Part shown: positions 7,843-16,109 of the stretch, piece by piece | How the letters are laid out: the number at the start of each line of letters is the position of its first letter | How positions within the stretch are numbered: position 1 is the first letter of the stretch | Assembly: GCA_964389805.1 (NCBI GenBank) | Contig: CAYMFU010000045.1 | Coordinates: 1-21,067 of the forward strand | Direction of reading: 5' to 3' | Length of the DNA stretch: 21,067 nt | DNA from: JAGTVG01 sp964389805 | GTDB lineage: Bacteria; Bacteroidota; Bacteroidia; Cytophagales; Cyclobacteriaceae | Translations under genes and position numbers: made by a program | The notes under the pieces: model-generated | Told to the model about the DNA's origin: nothing | The model's input: only the letters and a program-made list of their open reading frames with translations | Databases searched by the model: none

Positions 7843-9481
7843 AAATTAGTTCTCTTTTATAATCTTCAATTGTATCTATATCTTTTAAAATCGTATTTGT
7901 CTCTACTTCCAATTCATGGATATCTTCTGAACATTCTTCCATCAACTGCCGCAATCCTACACTGGGATTCAATTGATTTATCTGTGGAATATATTTGGTG
8001 TCGATCAGTACAGGATGACCCTTCTTAGTATTGTACACAGGAATAATGATCCCTCTTCCAGTCTTTTCAAAACTGTCAATAAGCTTATCGATAACCAGGG
8101 TTTGAACCATAGGTTGGTCGCCCAATAAAATCATGCCTGCCCTCGCCGTTGAGGACAATGCATTGAATCCACATTGAACAGAAGAGAGCATTCCTTTATC
8201 AAAATCTGTATTTTCTACTATTTGCACAGGATGATCTTTAAGCAGATCACAAATTTCATTTCGATGACTCCCGACTACCACCTTCACACTTCCCGCATTT
8301 GAATCCAGGGCCTTTTCAACGATATTCTCAAGTATGGTCTTTCCTGCATAAGACATCAATAACTTCTGTTGTCCCATTCGTTCTGATTTCCCCGCAGCAA
8401 GGATTACGATCTCTATATCTTTCCCTCTATGATGGGCATTCTTTTCATGTCTTACTTTCACCAACTGCCCTGCTATACTGATGGCAATTTCCTGAACCGT
8501 TTTTGAGTGAATATCCATGCCAATGGGTGCGTAGATGGTATCAAGTTCTTCTTTTGTAGCCCACTTATTGGCCATAAACTCTTCTTTCATCAGCCTGGTC
8601 TTCCTTTTGCTGCCGATCATTCCGATATATGCTGCATTCGAATGAATAACCTGATTGAGTGCAACACCATCTTTTTTATGCCCCTGTGTTACAATGACTA
8701 TATAACTATTCTTTGTGATATTTAAATTCTTAAGATCAGATTCTATATCATTTGAGAGAATGGTACCTGCATCCGGTATATTTTCATGGTTAGCGTGATC
8801 TGGCCTGTCATCTATTATCGTAACCTGAAAATCTAATAATTTACCAAGATGGCTAAGGGCCTTTCCAATATGTCCGGCGCCAACAATGATCAGTTGAGGA
8901 TCGGGAAAAACAGGTTGATAAAAGATCATATGATCCTTAATCTCAGATACATCTAATAATGGCTTTTTACTTTTAATCGTTTGATGGAGCCTATCAGCAT
9001 TGATCGGAAATTTGTCTGTTGGATTGCATGACGGTGCATCAATCTCCGAGATCCATTCCCTTTTTAACAATGAAATGCGCTCACGATCATTTTGAAGATA
9101 TGTTACAAGCGCGCCAGCCTGGTTGGAACTCAGGCAATCATTCAATGCTTTAAAAGCATCGAGACTAAGTTCAGGATCAGCATCCACAAGAATGGTTGCA
9201 TACCCTCCGCATATAGGACCTGAATCAGCAGCAATATTTGAATCGAGGTTATATTCTTCGATGAGGCTCTGCTGTGATTTAAGTGATTGTATTGCTTTGG
9301 ATAGAATCTCACCCTCCATAACCCCTCCACCCAGGGTTCCATGCAAAAGGCCCTGTTCACCAATTATGGCTGATGCACCAGGAATCTGAGGTGTTGATCC
9401 CCTCGTATTCACAAGTGTAGCTAATGACAGGGAAACCCCCTTCTCCAGTTCTTTGACTAGATGTGAAAAAAATTGCTGCAT
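7841..9481 (-). CDS. XdhC-MocA fusion: molybdenum cofactor sulfuration/insertion plus cytidylyltransferase
   Basis: A 546-aa two-part protein. Residues about 13-80 form the XdhC/CoxI domain (TLVNTRGSTPQIPGASAII, then GTLGGGVMEGEIL). Residues about 196-340 form the XdhC Rossmann domain, with GAGHIG at 201-206, IIDDRP, and YIGMIGSKRK. From about 356 to 540 a MobA/MocA-like nucleotidyltransferase follows, with LAAGKSERMG at 361-370, LLGDQP at 453-457 and KKGHPVLI. XdhC proteins bind the sulfurated molybdenum cofactor and deliver it to xanthine-dehydrogenase-family enzymes. MocA makes molybdopterin cytosine dinucleotide. The fusion would combine cofactor nucleotide attachment with delivery to the enzyme encoded just downstream. 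It is cytosolic. Start ATG 9481 has no clear Shine-Dalgarno. It is the first gene of the hydroxylase operon, preceded by a 293-bp gap where the promoter should be, although I could not identify one. Confidence 0.92.
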   Translation of the reverse strand: MQQFFSHLVKELEKGVSLSLATLVNTRGSTPQIPGASAIIGEQGLLHGTLGGGVMEGEILSKAIQSLKSQQSLIEEYNLDSNIAADSGPICGGYATILVDADPELSLDAFKALNDCLSSNQAGALVTYLQNDRERISLLKREWISEIDAPSCNPTDKFPINADRLHQTIKSKKPLLDVSEIKDHMIFYQPVFPDPQLIIVGAGHIGKALSHLGKLLDFQVTIIDDRPDHANHENIPDAGTILSNDIESDLKNLNITKNSYIVIVTQGHKKDGVALNQVIHSNAAYIGMIGSKRKTRLMKEEFMANKWATKEELDTIYAPIGMDIHSKTVQEIAISIAGQLVKVRHEKNAHHRGKDIEIVILAAGKSERMGQQKLLMSYAGKTILENIVEKALDSNAGSVKVVVGSHRNEICDLLKDHPVQIVENTDFDKGMLSSVQCGFNALSSTARAGMILLGDQPMVQTLVIDKLIDSFEKTGRGIIIPVYNTKKGHPVLIDTKYIPQINQLNPSVGLRQLMEECSEDIHELEVETNTILKDIDTIEDYKRELI

Positions 9482-9774
9482 CCAAAAAAGTCTATATGGC
9501 TTGTAATTTTACAAAGCTTACCGATACTTCGGATTTTCACTTTAAAGTACAAAATCATAAGAAGACTTCCTTTAAAAAAATTTGATTATTTACTTGAAAC
9601 TGATATTTATCAGGAAATTGATGGTATTTATTTAATCTGCCCGATAAACATATCTGAATATTGACTGCGAAGAAGCCTAATTGTTTTCTGGTTTGTATAG
9701 AGACAAAAACTCTTCTCAGGCTGGTCATTCAAGTTAAAGAATGAGGTATATTGCATGGTGTTTCTTCCATATTA

Positions 9775-12192
9775 CTAATTAGTAACGCGTCTTCTTTCTT
9801 CTTCAGAGCCAACAGCGCGTTTTCTAACACCTTTTATCTTCTTATTCCCAAATTTCTGGGTATAGGTCAAGGTAAATATTCGCTTTTCAAATTTTATATT
9901 TCCATGAAAAGAAAAATCAGTTTCATTTTGTGAATCCCATCTCATCTGAGCGGTCTCAAAGATGTCATTGCATGAAAAACGCAAGGTTCCATCATTGTTA
10001 AATTCTTTTTGAAGACCAAGATTAACAAATCCGCGGGACAGCCAATTGAAATATCCATTTACAGTAGGTGAAATATAAAAACCCGATAGCTCGATGGTAT
10101 ATTTTTTCGGGAGCCGGAAAGTCTGGGTAGTATTGATCTGAAATCCATTCTGATCTCTTCTATATTCAGAACTTTCCAATTGGGTAGCTATTCTCTGCCA
10201 GTTCCCACTCAGGTTATTCTGCATCTCCCACCAATCTGTAACCACGAATGGTATTGTAAAAACTATTGAAACAGTTTCCCTTCGATCTACATTGTCAGTC
10301 CTGAGAACCATTACATTTGTCTCGGGATCATATTCTGGCTGAAATCTGAAAATGGCATTGTTGTCATGACTGTATTGAAGGGAAAATATGTAATTTTTAT
10401 AGGAGTAGTCCCCCTTCACACTATGAGTATACGTTGGTAGCAGGTCTGCATTTCCTGATGTATAAGTATATGGATCCATAAATATCACAAATGGAGCTAA
10501 TTCATTAAAAGTAGGACGGGTGATCCGTCGTCCATAAGAGAATTGTAGTAAGTTATTGTCATTTATTTTTCGAGAAACAAATATGGAAGGGAATAGGTCA
10601 CTATAAGATCTATTTACAGCATTATATTCATCCTCAGTATGCAGAACAGTATTTGTGTGTTCATACCGTAATCCAGCATTGATACTTGTCTTTTCGTCCA
10701 ATTTTATATTCATCGAGACAAAAGCAGCAAGTACGTCTTCAGTCAGATCTGCATAATTGCTGAAATATTCTCCCTTTACCCAATCATCACCAATTTTTTC
10801 TTCAAAAAGGATCTCATTGACTAAACTTGTAAATGCCCCTTTTATGCCGGTTTCCATTTTAATTTTTTTATGCAAGTCAATAGAATAATCAAGTTTTGCC
10901 ACCCAAATATTTATTGGGGTTTCTTTAGTTACCCGGGTATTGTAATCCCGGATAATATTTCCCTCTTCATCATAATATATATTATCATATTGAGTAGGAT
11001 TCGAATTATCATAGGTTAAATAGTCAAGATTGGCAGTTATCATCTGTCCTTTATTAAAAGTATGCTGAACATTAATATTTCCCATTAGATGTTTCCAATG
11101 ATTCACTTCTTCACTGTCAATAATAATTGTTGTATCAGGAGATACTGAATATTGAAAACCAGCAATTGCTTCGGAGGTCATTTGAAAATTATTACTATAG
11201 CCGCTAACGATTGCGCCTATAACTGTTTTATCTGAAAGATTATAATCAATCCCAAATTGAAAATTATGGGTCTTTCTGGTTGTTTCTCTAACAGCTTCAG
11301 AGGATGATAGCATACTTTCAGTATTACTGATAGCTTCCCTGTACATATTTAATAATTGTTCCTGATTGGCATAGTTAAAGGAATAGTTGCCATAAAAGCT
11401 TAATTTCCTGGCCTGATGGCTCAAGTTTAAACTTGTCCCGGCCCTGGACCCGGATCCATATCCCAGATTAGCCATTACTGTGCCATTCGTTCCTACATCG
11501 TTTCCTCTTTTCATAACAATATTGATGAAACCGGCATCGCCATCAGCGTCATATTTGGCTGGCGGCACGGACATGATCTCTATTTTTTCAATATCACCTG
11601 CATTCAGACCTTCCAGCATCTGGTAAACTGCGCTGATCGGCATCCTGCTTCTTTTCCCATTCATCAATACGATCACCCCCCCTTTTCCATTTAATGCCAA
11701 GGTATTGTTCTGCCGGTTTACAAACACCCCCGGTGACTTTTCCAATACGTCGATAACAGAATGTCCTGCAGAGGTAATGAGGCTGGGTACATTCACAACC
11801 ATTTTCCCCATTTCCATTTCATATAGCGGTTTATCAGCCTTTATCACGACTTCCTCAAGTTCCTGTGATTCTTCAGCTAATATTATAGGATCTACCTGAA
11901 TAGTTGTACTCGACTCAACATTGATCATAGTGGAATAGGATTTTGAAAACCCGATCATATAAGATTCGATAATGTAGTTGCCAGTGGAAATATTTGATAA
12001 AGCATAATATCCATCTTCATCTGTAACTGTCCCTTTCACAAATGCAGAATCATTGCTATTAAGCAGCAAAACATTGGCAAATGCCACGCCATAATCGTAG
12101 GTATCCATTATCCTTCCATTTATGCTGGATTGAGATGAAGCTGAAAACGGAAGCATATAGGATAGAAGAATAAGCAAGAAGTGACCTTTCAT
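9775..12192 (-). CDS. TonB-dependent outer-membrane receptor with carboxypeptidase-regulatory-like domain
   Basis: An 805-aa outer-membrane protein. I use ATG 12192 rather than an in-frame TTG 36 bases upstream, because the ATG opens directly on a signal peptide (MKGHFLLILLSYMLPFSASS). A CarboxypepD_reg-like beta-sandwich domain follows (INGRIMDTYDYGVAFANVLL, then TDEDGYYALSNI). Next come a plug-like region (VIDVLEKSPGVFVNRQNN, VLMNGKRSRM, KYDADGDAGFINIVMKRG) and a long beta-barrel of the OMP_b-brl_3 type. The C-terminus is charged, as is usual in that subgroup. Such proteins import or bind large substrates in Bacteroidota. No SusD-like partner is adjacent, so this is not a standard polysaccharide utilisation pair. 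It lies on the same strand between the tannase (291 bp upstream) and the hydroxylase operon (293 bp downstream). The ligand is unknown. Confidence 0.9.
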   Translation of the reverse strand: MKGHFLLILLSYMLPFSASSQSSINGRIMDTYDYGVAFANVLLLNSNDSAFVKGTVTDEDGYYALSNISTGNYIIESYMIGFSKSYSTMINVESSTTIQVDPIILAEESQELEEVVIKADKPLYEMEMGKMVVNVPSLITSAGHSVIDVLEKSPGVFVNRQNNTLALNGKGGVIVLMNGKRSRMPISAVYQMLEGLNAGDIEKIEIMSVPPAKYDADGDAGFINIVMKRGNDVGTNGTVMANLGYGSGSRAGTSLNLSHQARKLSFYGNYSFNYANQEQLLNMYREAISNTESMLSSSEAVRETTRKTHNFQFGIDYNLSDKTVIGAIVSGYSNNFQMTSEAIAGFQYSVSPDTTIIIDSEEVNHWKHLMGNINVQHTFNKGQMITANLDYLTYDNSNPTQYDNIYYDEEGNIIRDYNTRVTKETPINIWVAKLDYSIDLHKKIKMETGIKGAFTSLVNEILFEEKIGDDWVKGEYFSNYADLTEDVLAAFVSMNIKLDEKTSINAGLRYEHTNTVLHTEDEYNAVNRSYSDLFPSIFVSRKINDNNLLQFSYGRRITRPTFNELAPFVIFMDPYTYTSGNADLLPTYTHSVKGDYSYKNYIFSLQYSHDNNAIFRFQPEYDPETNVMVLRTDNVDRRETVSIVFTIPFVVTDWWEMQNNLSGNWQRIATQLESSEYRRDQNGFQINTTQTFRLPKKYTIELSGFYISPTVNGYFNWLSRGFVNLGLQKEFNNDGTLRFSCNDIFETAQMRWDSQNETDFSFHGNIKFEKRIFTLTYTQKFGNKKIKGVRKRAVGSEEERRRVTN

Positions 12193-12483
12193 GTCGGTTG
12201 TGTTCGGTTTTGTGTCTCTGGTTCGCAATACTTTTAAAGGAGAATTGTATTTCCTTGAGGAGCCTTAATCAAGCACATCATAGAGTGGTCGGTTTACTCC
12301 AATCTTGCAATATAGGATTAATTTTCTAGTAATCCAAAAAACAATTTATTGCACAAAACACTGGGATTAAAAGGTCTGGAGCTATACTTGACCAAATATT
12401 CAATTTAAAATTATTTCCGGATTTGAAAATTTCAGCAGAGATCCGTTATGAGCTAAGAGATCAAAACCGGATCAGTCTTTCGA

Positions 12484-14022
12484 TCATTTGAAACTCCCTT
12501 CTATATTGGGATCTCCCTGTCCATCATAAACAGCTGCTCGCGGATAAGGAAATACCGGCCTTGACAAGACCACCTCTCCCTTTTCAAGTTTATTGACTAC
12601 TAACCTGTCAGGGGCTTCTCCTTTTTCCACCCAATCACTGATCACCCTGAGCCAATCCACCTGGTCAGGTCCGGGTCCGCCACCACAATGTAAAACGCCG
12701 GGAAGAAGATATAACTTTGTAAAACTATCTGCATCAGGATGTATTTGAAGAATGGATTCGAAATGACCTATTGTAGCAAGGGCTGATAAGGCCGGATCCT
12801 CCCAACCATGCATAAATATGATCTTTCCCCCACTTTTCTTAAAAGCTGAATAATCTGGATTTGACGCATTTAGGTATGAAGCAGCATATTCGGTATCCTT
12901 AAAGAAATTTTCAAAACTATAGGTCGAATAATCCCAGTCAGGATCATTGTAAATCAGATACTTGAACATTTCTGTTCCAAATCCAAACTGCAGGCTTGGA
13001 AAACCCAATGGTTTCAATGATGCCTCAGGACCTACAATCCAATTGTTCCAACCGCCACCTCTATTCTCTCCACCTAAGGGAAAACCTGGATAAACTTCCT
13101 TTCCATTCACGGTTACACCTGCATAAATGGTTTTTATCGTCTGGATCTGTTCTTCTGTAAAGCATTCGGGCCCTGGTTTTCCATCAGGACACAATGGTAG
13201 ATCATCCGGGTTAAAATCACAATCCCTCGGATCTGTAATTAATCCATCCTTCAGGCCATCAATCTCATCACAGGATTTTAAAACTGCTTCCTGAAGTAAT
13301 TTCTGATTATCTTTTGTTAGAACCGGAGTCTCCAGATTTTGAGGATCCGGATACAGGGCTTTAGTGTTCTGTATGAATTCAGCCGCGATAGCCGGCCAGT
13401 CAAAAGCAGGTGCCATAGCCACGATGCCATCAAAATCTTCCGGAAACCTCTGGGCTTCCATCATGGCTTGCCCCCCACCTCTGGAACATCCCAAAAAATA
13501 GGAATAATCTGGATCTGCACAGTAATAATTAAATATAAGAATTTTAGAAACTTCTGATGTTCTATGGATTGCCATATACCCAAAATTCAATTGCCTTTCC
13601 ATGTTATTCAAGGCCCAATCCGCTTTGATTCCATTCCCTTGATGACCCGTATCGGTACCCGCAGTTGCAAATCCCTGATTGAGGCTAAACCTTGTCATGT
13701 TTTGAATACTTCCTACAAATCCGCCACCACCTCCCATGGCAAACCTTCCATTCCATTCCATTGGAAGCAGTAGTTCAAAATTAATTTCCTTGTCTATCCG
13801 TCCTAAGACTTTGCAATGTGCCCTTTCACCCGTTTCTGTAAATTCAGGAGTAACTTCGGTTGCCTCCAAAATCGTAACATCCGGCAATCGCAGATCTTTG
13901 ATCTCCGAACAAGGCATACAGCTATTGACTATTAAGTCATCACCAGTCTGGGCTACAGCCACTCCGAAACAAAAAGCAAAGATTAATAAGACCGTTCCGG
14001 ATTTGCTTAAGCAGTTATTCAT
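12484..14022 (-). CDS. tannase/feruloyl esterase family hydrolase, secreted
   Basis: A 512-aa alpha/beta hydrolase of the tannase and feruloyl esterase family (PF07519), which releases aromatic acids such as gallate or ferulate from esters. A signal peptide ends near AVAQ (residue 25), so it is exported. I choose ATG 14022 over a TTG 36 bases upstream for that reason. Catalytic residues expected from the family are Ser180 in GCSRGGG, Asp409 in GWEDPALSA and His445 in VLHCGGGPG. The lid and calcium-binding region CDEIDGLKDGLITDPRDCDF is also clear at 251-270. Cys179 next to the Ser and Cys446 next to the His match the disulfide known to join the catalytic loops in this family. It precedes the receptor gene on the same strand and is divergent from the SGNH esterase. 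Some family members cleave terephthalate half-esters, so the true ester is uncertain. Confidence 0.9.
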   Translation of the reverse strand: MNNCLSKSGTVLLIFAFCFGVAVAQTGDDLIVNSCMPCSEIKDLRLPDVTILEATEVTPEFTETGERAHCKVLGRIDKEINFELLLPMEWNGRFAMGGGGGFVGSIQNMTRFSLNQGFATAGTDTGHQGNGIKADWALNNMERQLNFGYMAIHRTSEVSKILIFNYYCADPDYSYFLGCSRGGGQAMMEAQRFPEDFDGIVAMAPAFDWPAIAAEFIQNTKALYPDPQNLETPVLTKDNQKLLQEAVLKSCDEIDGLKDGLITDPRDCDFNPDDLPLCPDGKPGPECFTEEQIQTIKTIYAGVTVNGKEVYPGFPLGGENRGGGWNNWIVGPEASLKPLGFPSLQFGFGTEMFKYLIYNDPDWDYSTYSFENFFKDTEYAASYLNASNPDYSAFKKSGGKIIFMHGWEDPALSALATIGHFESILQIHPDADSFTKLYLLPGVLHCGGGPGPDQVDWLRVISDWVEKGEAPDRLVVNKLEKGEVVLSRPVFPYPRAAVYDGQGDPNIEGSFK

Positions 14023-14246
14023 AGTATTTATATTTAAGTGGATTTTCACAAAATACAAAATATTTGTAACTCCCCTAGTTATTCCCGGAAATTAAAGTAC
14101 CTGTTTCCTTTAATTGAATTGTATTAAAATTTATATTTAACTCTTCGACAAATAGCAATTACAAATTTTACTTATAAATAAATATTTTTAAATTTCCGTC
14201 CATTAAACTGAGGTTAATCAATAGAACAGAAACATAAATTATTAAG

Positions 14247-15011
14247 ATGACTGAAAACAAAAATTCCGAAAGAAGGGATTTCTTTAAAAAAATAGCCCTC
14301 GCAGGTGTTGGCATAACAAGCTTTCCATATCTTTCGATGGCTGACACCGAACAATCCAATAAAGATATTCCAAATAAAACAACGTTTTTATTCCAGGGAG
14401 ATTCCATTACTGATGCTGGAAGAAACCGGGGGAATTATTATCCAAATGATGGCAGGGGAATGGGATCCGGTTATGCTTTTCAGATCATAGCTGATTTACT
14501 AGGCCGTAATCCTGATAAAGAGTTGAAATGCTATAACCGTGGCATCAGTGGCAACAAGGTTTATCAATTGGCCGATAGATGGGATGACGACTGTTTGAAT
14601 CTCAAGCCGGATGTCCTGAGCATATTAATTGGAGTAAATGATTTCTGGCATACCTTAACAGGAAGGTATGGTGGTACCGCTAAATCATATAACGATGATT
14701 TCAGGGCTTTACTCGACCGGACCAAAACAGCGCTGCCAGATGTAAAGCTGATTATTGGCGAACCTTTTGCCGTTAAGGGAGGAACAGCCATTACTTCTCA
14801 ATGGGATAAAGACTTCCCGGACTATCAGAAATATGCCCGGCAAATTGCCAAAGACTATGATGCGGCATTTATTCCCTACCAGGATGTGTTTGATAAAGCC
14901 CTGAAAACGGCCCCGGTTACATACTGGTGTCCGGATGGAGTGCATCCATCAATTGGTGGTGCCTGGCTTATGAAAAATGCCTGGTTGGAAGCCTTAAATG
15001 AAATTATTTAG
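14247..15011 (+). CDS. SGNH/GDSL-type esterase with Tat-like signal
   Basis: A 254-aa SGNH hydrolase. The N-terminus SERRDFFKKIALAG looks like a twin-arginine signal, with the hydrophobic part running to about residue 30, so periplasmic or anchored. Block I is FQGDSITDAG (Ser53). Block II is NRGISGNK (Gly near 99-102). Block III is IGVNDFWH (Asn131). Block V is DGVHPS (Asp230, His233). All four signature residues are present. Members of this group in Bacteroidota are often carbohydrate or pectin deacetylases, but the sequence alone does not decide the ester. It is the only plus-strand gene in the middle of the window. It is divergent from the tannase across a 224-bp very AT-rich gap that may hold both promoters, and it converges on the cyclase pair with 33 bp between the stops. 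Confidence 0.9.
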   Translation: MTENKNSERRDFFKKIALAGVGITSFPYLSMADTEQSNKDIPNKTTFLFQGDSITDAGRNRGNYYPNDGRGMGSGYAFQIIADLLGRNPDKELKCYNRGISGNKVYQLADRWDDDCLNLKPDVLSILIGVNDFWHTLTGRYGGTAKSYNDDFRALLDRTKTALPDVKLIIGEPFAVKGGTAITSQWDKDFPDYQKYARQIAKDYDAAFIPYQDVFDKALKTAPVTYWCPDGVHPSIGGAWLMKNAWLEALNEII

Positions 15012-15044
15012 AATTCGTCATTCAATACCTTTAGAAGACGCACA

Positions 15045-16106
15045 TCATGTTTCCACTTCGTTAAGAGTGTACAAATCAATTGGATCATAGGGATCGGATC
15101 TTTCAAGCTGCCCGCATTTTATCATTTCTAAAGCTGATGGCATGTTTAATTTATGTACGAGGCGATCCGTTATGAGAAAAGTTTTATTCAATCTTTTAAA
15201 TTCATTCTTTATCAAGGTGGACGTATATATTACCTCACCAAAGTGAATAACCTGGCTTTTGACTTCACCAATTTCTGCGGTTGTAACTTTACCACAATGT
15301 AGCCCAACGGTAAATTTTGGTACGAACCCATATTTCGCTAAATATTTCTCTTTCTGTCGTTTAATTTGATTCAATACATAAAAATATATCTTAATGCAAT
15401 TTGCGTTTTTTAGTCCCTTTTTCATTGGCCAGGTTATATTTATCTCATCACCAACATATCTGTATATTTCGCCGTTCGTAGCGAGGATGCATTTTGTAAT
15501 GTCAAAATAGAAATCATTTAACAATCTATAAAAATCAAGATTCCCGATTTTTTCGGCAATGGTGGTGGAAGATTTTAAATCAATGAACATAAAAATTCTT
15601 TTCTCCTTCCTTGGCTTGTGATATCTTCCTGTAATGTAATTTATCATCATATCGTATCCTATTTTACGAGTCATCTGTAATCCAAAATTTACTAAGGTCA
15701 GGAAAGCTAAGGTGTATATCAGAATAATTACAAAATCCTCTTTATATATGAAATCCCTAAAATCTTCTCCTGTAACATATTCTATGAATGGTATATCCCA
15801 CCAAATGCTATCAATGAATCCTTTTACGACTAAAATAATTGCAAAAAATCCAATGAAATAGGATGCTGTTTTTACAATCAAGATGGGGATAAATGAATAT
15901 TTCCTTTTCTTGGGATTAAAAACCAGCATTTCAAGAACATAAATGAACAGACTCCCCACCAATCCTATAGAAGCTCCAACTATAATCGCCCTAAAGTCGT
16001 TTGATTCTCTCCCCATTAGTGGATATAATGTTCCAACTGAAACACATATCACTATAAGTATTATCAGGAACCATCTTCTTCGAATTTGATGACCTCGATA
16101 TTTCAT
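15045..16106 (-). CDS. membrane-anchored class III nucleotide cyclase paralog, metal-binding (C1-like) half
   Basis: A 353-aa protein with four predicted membrane helices (about 12-31, 39-63, 73-97, 124-144) and a C-terminal class III adenylate/guanylate cyclase domain (about 168-350). The metal-binding residues are both present: Asp176 in FMFIDLKSST and Asp220 in YVGDEINITW. The residues that stabilise the transition state from the partner subunit are lost: in HFGEVIYTSTLIKNE the Asn position is Tyr294 and the Arg position is Leu298. The purine-recognition positions are Arg216 (usual Lys) and Ile287 (usual Asp or Thr). A homodimer should therefore be inactive. It starts 3 bp after the stop of its paralog, which carries the missing residues, so a heterodimer is likely. 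Assignments are by-eye alignment to known class III motifs. Confidence 0.85.
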   Translation of the reverse strand: MKYRGHQIRRRWFLIILIVICVSVGTLYPLMGRESNDFRAIIVGASIGLVGSLFIYVLEMLVFNPKKRKYSFIPILIVKTASYFIGFFAIILVVKGFIDSIWWDIPFIEYVTGEDFRDFIYKEDFVIILIYTLAFLTLVNFGLQMTRKIGYDMMINYITGRYHKPRKEKRIFMFIDLKSSTTIAEKIGNLDFYRLLNDFYFDITKCILATNGEIYRYVGDEINITWPMKKGLKNANCIKIYFYVLNQIKRQKEKYLAKYGFVPKFTVGLHCGKVTTAEIGEVKSQVIHFGEVIYTSTLIKNEFKRLNKTFLITDRLVHKLNMPSALEMIKCGQLERSDPYDPIDLYTLNEVET

Positions 16107-16109
16107 GAG

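Noticed and set aside
9482..9774. Plus-strand frames in the gap between the receptor and xdhC-mocA
   Set aside because: The frames are short, have no recognisable protein features, and cross the start of a sure gene. The gap is better read as the leader and promoter region of the hydroxylase operon.
9775..14022. Polysaccharide utilisation locus
   Set aside because: There is a TonB-dependent receptor and esterases, but no SusD-like protein and no glycoside hydrolase or polysaccharide lyase in the window.
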